Positions 35,649 through 44,984 are shown, numbered from the stretch's first letter. The stretch is DNA of 64,000 bases from Clostridiales bacterium (GCA_018374635.1 JAHAEW010000003.1:29238-93237); one strand, 5' to 3'. Numbers and translations: made by a program. Notes: generated from the sequence alone by a model not told the origin.

Positions 35649-37343
35649 ATGAACGCGATTGAAATCAACGGCCTGACCTACACCTATCCGGGCGCGGCTC
35701 ACCCCACTCTGTTCGACATTTCCCTCCAGATTGAAAAAGGGGACTTTCTCGCGGTCGTTGGCAACAACGGCTGCGGAAAATCCACCTTGTGCAAGGTCCT
35801 CAACGGGCTGATTCCCCACTTCATTACGGGTGAGTTTCAGGGCCAAGTCCGCGTGGAGGGACTGAACACCCTGGACAGCAACGTGGGCACCCTGGCCCAA
35901 AAGGTGGGCTATGTCTACCAGGATTTTGAAAATCAGATTGTCCGTCCCACTGTGCTGGACGACGCCTCCTACGCCTGTTTAAACTATGCCTTTCCGGACT
36001 ATCTGGAGCGTGGAAAAACGGCGCTGTGCCAATGTGGGCTGGAGGGTCGGGAAGAGGAGTACATCTGGCAGCTGTCCGGCGGACAGACCCACCTGCTGGC
36101 ACTGGCAGGTGCGGTATCCCTGAGCCCCGATGTGCTGATTCTGGATGAGCCCATTGCCCAGCTGGACCCCGTGCATGCCGACCGGATCTACGAGGTTCTG
36201 CGAGAACTCAACCAGAAGCACGGCAAGACCATCCTTGTCATCGAGCACCACACCGAGTATATTGCCGACTACTGCCGCCACGTCCTGCTGATGAAGGACG
36301 GGCAGGCGCAGTGGTTGCTGCCCACCAGGGAGGCCCTCCAGCATGTGGAGGAGCTGGAGGAGTGCAACATCTTCCCACCCCAGGTGACCCAGGCAGCCTA
36401 CCGGCTGCGGAAGGAGGCAAAGCTCCCCTCCGGCGCGCCCCTTCCCACCACAGTGGAGGAGGGCCGGACCGCTTTCTCCGCCCTGTGCTTCCGCCCCGGA
36501 GTGGCCCCAATTCCCACCCCATGTCCCGCCGGGCAGCGGGCGGTCTCCTTCCAGGACGTCTCCCTCTCCTACCGCTCCGTGAAAGGGGCGCCTCGCTCCA
36601 TCTTTGACGGACTGAATCTGGACATCCGGAAGGGGGAAAAGGTGGCCCTGATCGGCTCCAACGGGGCGGGCAAGTCCACCCTGATGAAGTTGATGGTGGG
36701 GCTGCTGCGGCCCCAAAGCGGAACAGTCTCCCTCTTTGATGAGCCCATCGGGGCAAAAAAGGCTGAGGATCTGTCCCGGCAGATCTCCCTGGTCTATCAG
36801 AACCCGGAGGAAATGTTCATCAAGGACTCCATCCGCGCTGATATCTCCTATGCCATGCAGGTACGTGGGCTGCCCGACTGGCAGGAGCGCACCGACGCCC
36901 TGCTGGCACGCTTCCGGCTCACGGAGCTTCAGGACCGGGACGGCCGCCTCATGTCGGGGGGCCAGATGCGCCGGGCCAGTCTGGCCATCGGCGTGGCCCT
37001 GGAGCCGGGCATCTTGCTGCTGGATGAACCCACAGCCAACCTGGATATCGCCACTCGCCGGGAAATTATGGGCGTGCTGGAAGATATGAAGGACATCATT
37101 CAGACTGCCGTTATCGCCACCCACGACATGCAGCTGGTGTGCCAGTGGGCAGAGCGGATCATCGTGCTGCAGGGCGGCCGGGTGGTAGCCGACGGAACCC
37201 GGGACGAAATCTTCGCCCAGCAGGATTTAGTGGACCTGGTGGGTATCCGCCCGCCGGAGATCTTCTCCATGGCCCAGGCGCTGAACCCGCAGGCCCTCTG
37301 TTACACCGTCGAGGAATTTACCAACCGTTTTCAGGAGGCATAA
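35649..37343 (+). CDS. ECF transporter ATPase, two ABC domains fused (A1A2)
   Basis: 564 residues carrying two complete ATPase domains: Walker A GNNGCGKST (about 40) and GSNGAGKST (about 340), signatures LSGGQTHLLALAG and MSGGQMRRASLAIG, Walker B VLILDEP and ILLLDEP, switch His in VIEHHTEY and ATHDMQL. Most ECF systems use two separate ATPases; this one has both in one chain. It starts one base after the S gene stop and runs to within four bases of the T gene. It hydrolyses ATP to drive uptake through the T subunit. Confidence 0.92.
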   Translation: MNAIEINGLTYTYPGAAHPTLFDISLQIEKGDFLAVVGNNGCGKSTLCKVLNGLIPHFITGEFQGQVRVEGLNTLDSNVGTLAQKVGYVYQDFENQIVRPTVLDDASYACLNYAFPDYLERGKTALCQCGLEGREEEYIWQLSGGQTHLLALAGAVSLSPDVLILDEPIAQLDPVHADRIYEVLRELNQKHGKTILVIEHHTEYIADYCRHVLLMKDGQAQWLLPTREALQHVEELEECNIFPPQVTQAAYRLRKEAKLPSGAPLPTTVEEGRTAFSALCFRPGVAPIPTPCPAGQRAVSFQDVSLSYRSVKGAPRSIFDGLNLDIRKGEKVALIGSNGAGKSTLMKLMVGLLRPQSGTVSLFDEPIGAKKAEDLSRQISLVYQNPEEMFIKDSIRADISYAMQVRGLPDWQERTDALLARFRLTELQDRDGRLMSGGQMRRASLAIGVALEPGILLLDEPTANLDIATRREIMGVLEDMKDIIQTAVIATHDMQLVCQWAERIIVLQGGRVVADGTRDEIFAQQDLVDLVGIRPPEIFSMAQALNPQALCYTVEEFTNRFQEA

Positions 37344-37346
37344 GCT

Positions 37347-38183
37347 ATGGAACGCATAATGAGCAAACTGTCGGAGAGCGTCCTGGACAAATTCTCCATG
37401 GACTTTCTCCGCAGTCAGGTGCTGAAAAACGCCTACGGCAACGACGACACGGTGATCGCCGCTCTGGACCCCCGCATTCTTATCGCTTGGTACCTGTTTT
37501 TCGGCGTGGTGCCATGGTTTGTCAACGACCTGTCCTTTCTGCTGGGCTGCTTCCTGCTGGTGATGGTCACCACCCTGCTGGCCCATGTGGCAGGGCTGGT
37601 ACTCTTTCTCTTCGCCCTGGGGGTGTTCTCCCAGACGGGCTACCTCTTTCTGGCCACCCTGCTCTTCGGCGGGGATGCCTCGGCCATCGCTCCCATGCTG
37701 GTGCTCACCCTGAAGGTGGCCACCATCTCCCTGGCCTCGGTTACCGTCTTTTCCGGTCTGGACCCCGACCGGCTCAGCAACGGACTTATGTGGTACGGCT
37801 GCCCTGAGCGGCTGAGCTTCTCCATCTCCTACGCCTACCGCATGCTCCCCATGCTCATGGAGGAGTTCCAGAACGTCCTCCTCTCCTACCGCCTGCGGTG
37901 TAATCCCCCCGCCCACGACACCCTGCGTGGCAAGGTGCGCTACCTCATCTATCAAGTGAAAATCATCATGGAGTCCTTCTACCCCCTGATGCTCAACACC
38001 GCTAAGCGCTCCCGCACCACGGTGGAGGCCCTGGAGCTACGGGGCTACCGCTATGCGGCCGTCAACAAAACCGTAAAAAAAATAAAGCTCTCCACCCTGA
38101 AAGTGTCGTATAATGATTTATTATTCCTGGCACTCTCCGCCCTGTGGGTAGCCCTGTGCATTCTCTGTTCCACTTTGCTCTGA
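37347..38183 (+). CDS. ECF transporter T component (EcfT-like)
   Basis: 278 residues with five hydrophobic segments (first near 45-65: ILIAWYLFFGVVPWFV) and a long cytosolic coupling region. The coupling motifs SYRLRC near 185 and ELRGYRYA near 225 (the A-R-G type of EcfT) bind the two ATPase domains. It links the ATPase to the S protein. Confidence 0.9.
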   Translation: MERIMSKLSESVLDKFSMDFLRSQVLKNAYGNDDTVIAALDPRILIAWYLFFGVVPWFVNDLSFLLGCFLLVMVTTLLAHVAGLVLFLFALGVFSQTGYLFLATLLFGGDASAIAPMLVLTLKVATISLASVTVFSGLDPDRLSNGLMWYGCPERLSFSISYAYRMLPMLMEEFQNVLLSYRLRCNPPAHDTLRGKVRYLIYQVKIIMESFYPLMLNTAKRSRTTVEALELRGYRYAAVNKTVKKIKLSTLKVSYNDLLFLALSALWVALCILCSTLL

Positions 38184-38198
38184 AAGAAGGTTTTTCCC

Positions 38199-38996
38199 TT
38201 GCGACTTGATTTTCACACCCACGGAAAGCTGGCCAAAAAGCTGCCCTTTTCCACCGCCTATACCGACTGGCTCTTTGACGAGGCCCACCGGGCCGGGCTG
38301 GACGCCCTGTGCCTCACCGAGCACTTCAACACCCTGCAGTTCGACGACCTGTATGGCTACCTGTCCTCGATGAGCCGCCGGACAGAGGACGTGCTGGAGC
38401 TGCCCAACGGGCTGCGCATCTTTCCGGGCATGGAGACCGATGTGGCCGAGGGCGGCCACATCCTGTCCATCGGCCCCCTGGAGGCCATTTTAGAGCTGAA
38501 CCACCGGCTGGAATCCCACAAGGAAAAGGGGAACTTCCTCCCCTTCGCCCAACTCATGGACCTGTTCGGAGAGTACCCAGTGCTGGTAGGCTGCGGCCAC
38601 CCCTACCGCGCCCCGGGCCATGTGCCCGAGCTGCCGCAGGAGCTGCTGGAGCGGCTCCAGTTCCTGGACCTGAACGGGAAAGACCTGGCCCTGGACCGCT
38701 CCCGCACGGAGGAGCTGACCTACGCGCTGGGCCGGCATCTCCACATCCCCGTGGTCTCGGGCAGCGACACCCACCAGGCGGTACAGTACGGCTGCGTCAC
38801 CACCGTATTTCAGCGGGAGGTCTGCTCCATCTCCGCCCTGAAGGCCGAGATGGATGCCGGACGGTATGAGATCCAGCTCTCTGACACCGCCGCAGCCCAG
38901 GTGCGCACCGCCTGTCTGCTCAAGCGCTCTCTGAAGGAGATTCACGCTCTGGGCGGCGACTATGTCTCCATTCTCACCAAGGAGGCCATTGCATGA
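38199..38996 (+). CDS. PHP-domain phosphoesterase
   Basis: 265 residues with the metal-binding motifs of the PHP fold: DFHTHGKLAKK at the start, CLTEHFN near 50, FPGMETDV near 70, GCGHPYR near 128, and SGSDTHQ near 187. Such proteins hydrolyse small phosphate esters (for example histidinol phosphate or nucleoside phosphates). A TTG start at 38199 has GAAAGAAGG eight bases upstream. Same operon as the ECF importer; the stop overlaps the next start (ATGA). Confidence 0.85.
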   Translation: MRLDFHTHGKLAKKLPFSTAYTDWLFDEAHRAGLDALCLTEHFNTLQFDDLYGYLSSMSRRTEDVLELPNGLRIFPGMETDVAEGGHILSIGPLEAILELNHRLESHKEKGNFLPFAQLMDLFGEYPVLVGCGHPYRAPGHVPELPQELLERLQFLDLNGKDLALDRSRTEELTYALGRHLHIPVVSGSDTHQAVQYGCVTTVFQREVCSISALKAEMDAGRYEIQLSDTAAAQVRTACLLKRSLKEIHALGGDYVSILTKEAIA

Positions 38997-39826
38997 GTAT
39001 CCTCACCGACGCCCTAGCCGGGCAGGTGGTGGAGGCCGTCCGGCGGGCCGGCTCTCTGCTGACCACCCCCTCCGCCGTTCAGACTGTGGTGCCCAAAAGC
39101 CGGACGGACTTCGTCACCAATGTGGATCTCACCGTGCAGAATACCCTCCGGGGTCAGCTGGAACAGCTGGCCCCGGCTGTGCAGTTTCTGGGGGAGGAAG
39201 GGGAAAAAGCTGCCATTGACCTACGTCGTCCCTTCTGGATTCTTGACCCAGTGGACGGCACAACCAATCTAATCCATCAGTTTGGGCACAGTGCGGTGTC
39301 TCTGGCGCTGGCGGAGAACGGGCAGGTCTGCTTTGGTATTGTTTATCAGCCCTATACCGGGGAATGCTTTACCGCCCGCCGAGGAAAAGGGGCTTTCTTA
39401 AACGGCCGGCCCATCCGGGTAAGTGGGGCTGACCGGCTGGCAGACAGTCTGCTGTCCACCGGCACTGTGCCCGGCCGGCGGGATCTGTCCGATCAGGCTT
39501 TTTATCAGATGCGAGCCCTCTATGACCGCTGTCAGGACATTCGCCGGGCCGGATGCGCCTCCCTGGATCTCTGCTGGGTGGCCTGCGGCCGTCTGGAGGG
39601 GTACGTGGAGCTGGCCCTCCAGCCCTGGGACTATGCCGCCGGTCTGCTTCTGGTGGAGGAGGCAGGTGGTCGGGTCACCACCCCCAATGGCGCGCCCCTC
39701 TCCCTTCTGGAGGGCAGCGGCGTGCTGGCCTCCAATGGACTGCTTCACCCAGCCCTCATCGATGTACTGAATGAACAGGAGAAATACCAATGGAACTATG
39801 CCTTGCTATCTCACCCGGAGAGCTGA
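38993..39826 (+). CDS. Inositol monophosphatase family protein
   Basis: 277 residues. The metal site Glu in FLGEEGEKA (near 65), the core WILDPVDGTTNLIHQF (near 82-98), and the second site WDYAAGLLLVEEAGG (near 207) are those of the IMPase/SuhB family, which uses two or three magnesium ions to remove phosphate from inositol phosphates and related compounds. It overlaps the previous gene by four bases and the next by about 37. Confidence 0.9.
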   Translation: MSILTDALAGQVVEAVRRAGSLLTTPSAVQTVVPKSRTDFVTNVDLTVQNTLRGQLEQLAPAVQFLGEEGEKAAIDLRRPFWILDPVDGTTNLIHQFGHSAVSLALAENGQVCFGIVYQPYTGECFTARRGKGAFLNGRPIRVSGADRLADSLLSTGTVPGRRDLSDQAFYQMRALYDRCQDIRRAGCASLDLCWVACGRLEGYVELALQPWDYAAGLLLVEEAGGRVTTPNGAPLSLLEGSGVLASNGLLHPALIDVLNEQEKYQWNYALLSHPES

Positions 39827-40614
39827 CCCGGGCCGAGCAGAAAATTCTGGACTACATCAACACGAACACCGATGCCTTTCTGTTTTCCTCCATCGGACAA
39901 CTAGCCCGGCGGCTTGGCCTCTCCGATGCCACCGTATCCCGCTTCGCCCGTCACGTAGGTTGTACCGACTTTAAGGAGCTGAAATCCCTTGTGGTGGAGC
40001 AGGCTGCCGGGCCTGCTGCCAAGATGGCAGGAACTCTGTCCCAGGACGGTGGTTTTTCTCCCGTCGCCTGGCTGGAGCGGCAGCAGCTCTATCTGCAAAA
40101 AACTGCCCAACAATTGGATCCGGTAGAATTTGACCGAGCAGCAGATGCGCTGGCCTCTGCCCGGCGAATCTTCCTGCACGGGAAAAATGCTTCCTCTTCC
40201 CTGGCCAACATGCTGGCCTTCCGCCTGCGTCGCCTGGGACTCCCTGTCTCCCTGCTTCCCTCAGGCGGCTCGGAGCTGCTGGAGGGCCTGCTCCAGGCTG
40301 AAGAGCAGGATCTGGTAGTCATGTTCAGCTTTTCCAAACTATCCCGGGAGGGCCGGGTCATTCTGGACCACAGCAAAACAGTAGGCTACCAGACATTGGC
40401 CTTTGTCAGCCGTACCTGCATCCCGCCAGAAGAGCAGGCAGACATCAGTCTGTTTGCCTATCGCGGCGAGGAGAAGGAATACCATTCCATGTCCGCCCCC
40501 ACCGCCCTGCTGGATGTGCTGACCGTGGCCGTAACCGAACGGCTGGGCCAACGGGGAAGCGACAGTCTGGAGCGGCTCCACCAGCTGAAAACCAGCTACT
40601 TCCCCTTGGGATAA
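39790..40614 (+). CDS. RpiR/MurR family transcriptional regulator
   Basis: 274 residues: N-terminal helix-turn-helix (FLFSSIGQLARRLGLSDATV then SRFARHVGC) and a C-terminal SIS sugar-phosphate-binding domain (RIFLHGKNASSSLANMLAF, DLVVMFSFSKLSREG). RpiR proteins respond to phosphorylated sugars, so it probably controls this operon in answer to the imported compound or its phosphate. Its start lies inside the IMPase gene, which indicates translational coupling. Confidence 0.9.
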   Translation: MELCLAISPGELTRAEQKILDYINTNTDAFLFSSIGQLARRLGLSDATVSRFARHVGCTDFKELKSLVVEQAAGPAAKMAGTLSQDGGFSPVAWLERQQLYLQKTAQQLDPVEFDRAADALASARRIFLHGKNASSSLANMLAFRLRRLGLPVSLLPSGGSELLEGLLQAEEQDLVVMFSFSKLSREGRVILDHSKTVGYQTLAFVSRTCIPPEEQADISLFAYRGEEKEYHSMSAPTALLDVLTVAVTERLGQRGSDSLERLHQLKTSYFPLG

Positions 40615-40879
40615 ACACCACACCGCACAGGAGGGTATCTGATATAAAACCGCGGAACTGAGCCAAACAGCTGACCATCCGTCTCATCTCCCGCTCGTTC
40701 TGGGAGCTCAACTGAGCGCTCTGTTGATCAGGGCATCCCAAGGAAGCGGTCGGAAACATCACAGATCCCTCCTGCTGTTTACAACTTGCCCAACGATTGC
40801 TATATTGGATGCATCCGCAGCCACTAAGGGCAATGGACGTTTCCGGACTGTAGAAGCTGAACGCGAATTAGGAGGATAT
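40615..40879 (+). other. Gap between the RpiR and HAD genes
   Basis: 265 bases without a gene. GGAGG at 40871 serves the HAD gene. I see no clear terminator or promoter, so the HAD gene may still belong to the ECF operon. Confidence 0.4.
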
Positions 40880-41680
40880 ATGGAACACACGCTTGATTTC
40901 AATCAAAAACGCGGGTTCATTTGCGATATGGACGGTGTCATTTACCATGGCAACCGCATCCTTTCCGGCGTGCCGGAATTTATCCAGTGGTTACACGACG
41001 AGAAAAAGGAATATCTCTTTCTGACCAACAACAGCGGCTACACCCCCAAGGAACTACAGCAGAAGCTGGCCCGCATGGGGCTGGACGTCTCAGAGGAGCA
41101 CTTCTATACCAGCGCCCTGGCCACCGCAGCCTTTCTGAAGGAACAGGCTCCTGGCTGTTCCGCTTTTGTGATTGGCGAGAGCGGCCTCTTTAACGCCCTT
41201 TACGATGCGGGTATTACCATGAATGATGTAAACCCAGATTATGTCGTGGTGGGCGAAGGCCGCTCCTATTCCCTGGACACCCTCACCAAGGCCACGAATC
41301 TAGTTCTCAACGGTGCCAAACTGATTGGAGCCAACTCCGATGTCTCCGGCCCAATCGAAAACGGAATTGCCCCTGCCTGCCGAGCTCTGGTGGCCCCCAT
41401 CGAGATGGCCACCGGTATGCAGGCCTACTTCTGCGGAAAGCCCAACCCCCTTATGATGCGCACCGGCTTGCGGATGCTGAACTGCCACTCCGCAGATGCC
41501 GTCATGGTGGGCGACCGAATGGATACCGATGTCATCTCCGGCCTAGAGAGCGGCATGTCCACTGTCCTGGTGCTTTCCGGCGTGTCCACACCGGAGACAC
41601 TGAAGACCTACGCCTATCGTCCCACCGTCGTTCTCAGCGGCGTGATGGAAATCGTTGAGCAGGCCCGTGCCGCCAAATAA
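40880..41680 (+). CDS. HAD-IIA (NagD-like) phosphatase
   Basis: 266 residues with motif I FICDMDGVIYHGN, motif II LTNNSGYTP, a C2-type cap, motif III Lys in CGKPNPLMM and motif IV VMVGDRMDTDV. NagD-like enzymes remove phosphate from nucleotides, glycerol phosphate or sugar phosphates. The frame is open from 40724 but the ATG at 40880 follows GGAGGATAT and matches the family start. Third unrelated phosphatase fold near the ECF importer. Confidence 0.88.
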   Translation: MEHTLDFNQKRGFICDMDGVIYHGNRILSGVPEFIQWLHDEKKEYLFLTNNSGYTPKELQQKLARMGLDVSEEHFYTSALATAAFLKEQAPGCSAFVIGESGLFNALYDAGITMNDVNPDYVVVGEGRSYSLDTLTKATNLVLNGAKLIGANSDVSGPIENGIAPACRALVAPIEMATGMQAYFCGKPNPLMMRTGLRMLNCHSADAVMVGDRMDTDVISGLESGMSTVLVLSGVSTPETLKTYAYRPTVVLSGVMEIVEQARAAK

Positions 41681-41704
41681 GGCTTTCCTTCTCCCACTGC
41701 TGGT

Positions 41705-41950
41705 GGGGTGATACCTTGAAGATGATATTTCCAGAAGGGGTAGTAAGGTTGCGCTTATATTGTTCGCTGTGGCAGCCATAGCGTCGCTCGTTGCACTTGT
41801 ACCGGGCATTCTGGGTCAGGTCCTCTGCCTCGGGGCCTCCGGCAGCTCGTTAAGAGGTTTTCTCCACGCTGCCTTGTACCAATTTCTTTAGCTGCTTCCT
41901 TGATGACTTCCTCGTTTAGCTGTACAATCTTCTCATTATTCCAAACGATA
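41705..41950 (-). pseudogene. N-terminal remnant of an IS256-family transposase
   Basis: Minus-strand pieces in two frames: NEEVIKEAAKEIGTRQRGE, then DLTQNARYKCNERRYGCHSE and QYKRNLTTPSGNIIFKVSP. The second follows the mutator transposase pattern (YxR....G.Y.RNL.T..G...L.VP). Frameshifted and cut at both ends. Confidence 0.6.
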
Positions 41951-42052
41951 TTATTTTAGGTTCTATCTAACGCTGGAACCTATCCATTTTACTAAAGTGC
42001 TTTTATTGACCCCCAGTTAAACTGGGGGATTTCATTATACCTATTCGACGCC
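41951..42052. other. Gap before the left attachment site
   Basis: No gene. The inverted repeat CCCCCAGTT/AACTGGGGG at 42010-42028 could be a terminator or an insertion-sequence end. Confidence 0.4.
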
Positions 42053-42148
42053 ATAAAAAATCCCTTGAAACCATCTGGCGTCAAGGGATTTTTGGCGCAG
42101 CGGGAGGGATTCGAACTCTCGTGCAGTTGCCCTCAAACTGATTCCGAG
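42053..42148. repeat. Left attachment site: tRNA-Ser 3' part plus terminator
   Basis: Aligns without gaps to 56476-56571 with about seven differences in 96 bases. It covers the terminator stem (AATCCCTTGA...TCAAGGGATT), the CCA end, acceptor, T-arm and variable arm, up to the anticodon (CCGAG), where similarity stops. That is the usual crossover point of tRNA-using tyrosine integrases. It marks the left end of a 14.4-kb element. Confidence 0.85.
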
Positions 42149-42416
42149 AGGAATAGCGCATAAAATATATTCTAAAAAGTCTGTATTTCTTGATGTTTTT
42201 CCCTTAAAAGTCACTCTCTTGGAGGAAAAATCTTATTTCTCTCTCCAAGAGAGTATTATGCTTTATAGGGCCCCAGATGTGACCGGGCACCATATACTAG
42301 CGTATAGATCTACCAAACCTAATGCAAGCAAATCAACTTTATGGATATCGGAGTTGTGATGCCATTACTGTAATCAAATAATTTAGGAAGATTCGTAGTT
42401 ATTTATCCGGCTGGTT
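42149..42416. other. Left inner flank of the element, no gene
   Basis: AT-rich. CTCTCTTGGAG (near 42211) pairs with CTCCAAGAGAG (near 42245) as a long-loop inverted repeat. No coding sequence seen. Confidence 0.45.
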
Positions 42417-42698
42417 TTAATTAAGAAGTCTAGTCATACTGGCAATAAATTTAGAAATATCCTCATACTCACAAACATCGTCACAGAGATATGTTATAAA
42501 AGACTGCTCTGAAATTCCAGATTTATCCAAATTGGAGGTAATGACTTTATAAAATGACTTTCGATCATTATCAACTCCTCGCTTTGTTCGAGGATCGTTA
42601 CTATAATCTTTGATAATGTCCTTTAGTGATCTAATTCTAAAATATTTGTCATTACTTCGAGCATAGTCATGCATTATCTCACTCGTCTGTTTAAGCAC
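42417..42698 (-). CDS. Hypothetical protein, possibly a fragment, 93 residues
   Basis: AT-rich frame with a GTG at 42698 inside the repeat copy 2 and no clear ribosome site. An ATG nine codons in (MHDYARSNDKYFRIRSLKD) is also possible. The C-terminal half (YLCDDVCEYEDISKFIASMT) is protein-like. No family recognised. Since its start overlaps a repeat edge, it may be the tail of a larger lost gene. Confidence 0.4.
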   Translation of the reverse strand: MLKQTSEIMHDYARSNDKYFRIRSLKDIIKDYSNDPRTKRGVDNDRKSFYKVITSNLDKSGISEQSFITYLCDDVCEYEDISKFIASMTRLLN

Positions 42699-42790
42699 AA
42701 GGAGATTTCAGACTAGATGCAACATGCTTTGGGAACAAAATATCTTTGAAAATGGCAGTACATTGAAGATACGAGTCTCAATGTACTGCC
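42677..42790. repeat. Copy 2 of the 115-bp diverged repeat
   Basis: Partner of 34081-34195. It ends in the same GCAGTACATTGA stem and is followed directly by an IS66-type remnant, unlike copy 1. Confidence 0.7.
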
Positions 42791-42801
42791 GTCTGTTTAT
42801 C

Positions 42802-43040
42802 CATTTGTGACGGGCCAGAAGAACTGGCTCTTTGCCAGCACCACTGCCGGTGCTCAGTCCAACGCTTTGATCTGAAGTCTGATTGAAACCGCACAAGAAA
42901 ATAACCCAGTTCCCTACCGCTACCTGGTTTATCTCCTGCACAACGCACCTGGGCGGAGCCAGACGAATGAAGTCTGGGCGGAGAGTGTAGATAGAAGAGC
43001 GTTGTTCTCACTTGGGATGGTGAAAACGACGCTCCTCTAT
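42802..43040 (+). pseudogene. C-terminal remnant of an IS66-family transposase
   Basis: TGQKNWLFASTTAGAQSNAL, I, a TGA, then SLIETAQENNPVPYRYLVYL and LHNAPG match the conserved IS66 TnpC end (G.KNWLF..T..GA.ASA..YSLIETAK.N...PY.YL.YL). One internal stop; the rest of the transposase is gone. Confidence 0.75.
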
Positions 43041-43056
43041 CCGGTCAACATATTTA

Positions 43057-43110
43057 TTTGTCGCCCGGGCCTCCAGTAAAAGATACTGGAGCTCACATTT
43101 AGCTTTTTAT
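43057..43110 (-). pseudogene. C-terminal scrap of a serine resolvase
   Basis: Reads DIKKLNVSSSIFYWR, close to the end of the intact resolvase at 46477 (KNLNMSSSTFYRKV). DNA similarity extends over about 45 bases. A second, lost resolvase copy. Confidence 0.55.
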
Positions 43111-43404
43111 GTCCGTACAATCGTCATTTCTTTCGCAGTACTACTTCGGTAAGGACACACGCTGGCATCCGGTTTGAGCGATGATGTGTTGATGCTGCAT
43201 TCGCCACTCAAGACCTCCATCGTATGGAATACATCGTTATGGAGCATATGATGAATTCCAGCCTCATCTGGCTCGCCACTCGCTGAGTGATATCCTCTAC
43301 CGACACATTCTTCCGGTCCAAGTTATCATTACCCCGAATACGTTCGAGCGATTATAGTATTGAAAATTCCATAATCATCATGTCATCAAGCCCATTCTCT
43401 GTTT
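43111..43404. other. Non-coding stretch before the lipoprotein gene
   Basis: No intact gene. On the minus strand a short protein-like run (NDNLDRKNVSVEDITQRVAS then QMRLEFI) near 43230-43330 suggests another decayed ORF that I cannot identify. Confidence 0.4.
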
Positions 43405-44871
43405 TTAAATCAAATCCGCTCTTTTATAATGGTAATTCCACCTGTCTTCCGGAACATTTCCATTGTATTCTATTATGTCATAATAAAGGTCATAGGTTGA
43501 ATAGTACAGGTCATCTTTCCCTGTTGAATAACGGCTATCCGAAATATCTAGTCTACCATCATAATAGAGTGTAATCTTACGCCGGGATGTATATGTATAA
43601 CTCCTATTAGATGGAACCATTGTAAGTGTATCATGTGTAATTGTGAGCTGAATATAGCCCCGTAGTGGATATTCAATAATTTCTGTTACACAATATGGGT
43701 ATCCATTCATTGCATCCTCAGTTAAATATAATTCATAAGCATTTTGAAGCGAAGAATCAGTAGCATCATCACCATAGAGTTGATACGTATGTTCAAACCA
43801 GTAATTTTTTTCTTCTTGTGACAGTGATGTGCGAAGATGTCCCCCACCTAAAACGCCGTCTGTACCAGATAATTCATAGTATCGAATATTGATATAGTAG
43901 CAAGGGAATACTTGTTCATCCACCTTATAAGAATCCGCTCCCCCTATTTCCCCATAGATTACTACCATATCTCCTTTTAGAATTGGGAGGTGCTCATATG
44001 AAAAGCAACTTACGTAATAATCCTCACTAAATGCGTCCCCCAACCAAGTTGCAAGTGTGTCCATCACGCTGACACGCACTAGTAGCTGCATTGGAGCATC
44101 TTCAATTCCAGAAGTCCATACAACTTGACCAGCAATACCAATGGGAGTCCCTATATAGCTGTCAATATCTCTTAGGACATCATCATTTTGGGGCAATTCA
44201 CTCTGGTGAATCATCGCGATATATTCGAATTCTGACATATTTTCATAAGGATCAATATCGTCATATGTATCTGTCTCCATAAATAGTGAATCGGAGATTG
44301 CCGCTGAATAAAGGATTGCAGAGGGTTCTTCACCATCAGACTGCTTACAAAACAAATACATTCCATTGATATTTGCCTGTAAATATGTCTCTTCCAATTC
44401 TACTTCATAATTGTTTTCAGCACACCATGCAGCTATTTCTACTAACGCCATGTCAGCAATTAATCCGTTCCCTGTAATGTCAACGGCTCCATAAAATTGG
44501 ATTTCTTGTGTGTATACCCCCGTATTTTGAGGAAGAGAAAGTAAGCTATATTCAGTCTCATCAGGTAGGGTTGATAAATTGAATTCAACATATGAACCGT
44601 TCTCAAGCTCGTATGTGAGCCAATAAGAGGAAAACATATCAACTTTGAGATCATAGTTATCCCCTAAACGTTCAATAATTGTAGGAATGTTAAGATCCAT
44701 TAGTGAGGTATAATCTATTTCATTCGGGAACGACGGTGATGGAGGAATTGTTGCTGTAGCAACAGGTTTTTGCAACGATGACGTTTCTGTAGACTCCGAA
44801 ATAGAGTTTTGAGTACATCCAGACAAAAACAGCATAAGAGAAATAATTCCGATAAAGAAAAACTTTTTCAT
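43405..44871 (-). CDS. Exported lipoprotein of unknown function, 488 residues
   Basis: The ATG at 44871 opens a lipoprotein signal MKKFFFIGIISLMLFLSGC with Cys19 as the lipid site, then a Ser/Thr/Pro linker. The body is acidic and rich in Tyr (SSYWLTYELENGSYVEFNLS, GQVVWTSGIEDAPMQLLVRV, a SH3- or OB-like beta region around GDMVVIYGEIGG). The end, DLYYSTYDLYYDIIEYNG, is Tyr-rich. No named family. The low GC content marks it as element cargo. It is attached to the outer face of the membrane. Confidence 0.7.
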   Translation of the reverse strand: MKKFFFIGIISLMLFLSGCTQNSISESTETSSLQKPVATATIPPSPSFPNEIDYTSLMDLNIPTIIERLGDNYDLKVDMFSSYWLTYELENGSYVEFNLSTLPDETEYSLLSLPQNTGVYTQEIQFYGAVDITGNGLIADMALVEIAAWCAENNYEVELEETYLQANINGMYLFCKQSDGEEPSAILYSAAISDSLFMETDTYDDIDPYENMSEFEYIAMIHQSELPQNDDVLRDIDSYIGTPIGIAGQVVWTSGIEDAPMQLLVRVSVMDTLATWLGDAFSEDYYVSCFSYEHLPILKGDMVVIYGEIGGADSYKVDEQVFPCYYINIRYYELSGTDGVLGGGHLRTSLSQEEKNYWFEHTYQLYGDDATDSSLQNAYELYLTEDAMNGYPYCVTEIIEYPLRGYIQLTITHDTLTMVPSNRSYTYTSRRKITLYYDGRLDISDSRYSTGKDDLYYSTYDLYYDIIEYNGNVPEDRWNYHYKRADLI

Positions 44872-44984
44872 AAATATCAGTCTCTCCAATGTTTGCTAAA
44901 TCAGCATTGCCTACACTTGCTATTAAGTTAATAACTATAATTGTTTAACTCGATGATCTAGAATAGATATAAGAGATTGATGAT

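Noticed and set aside
42417..42698. Complete small gene with certain start
   Set aside because: Kept only as a low-confidence ORF, because its start overlaps a repeat and there is no ribosome site.
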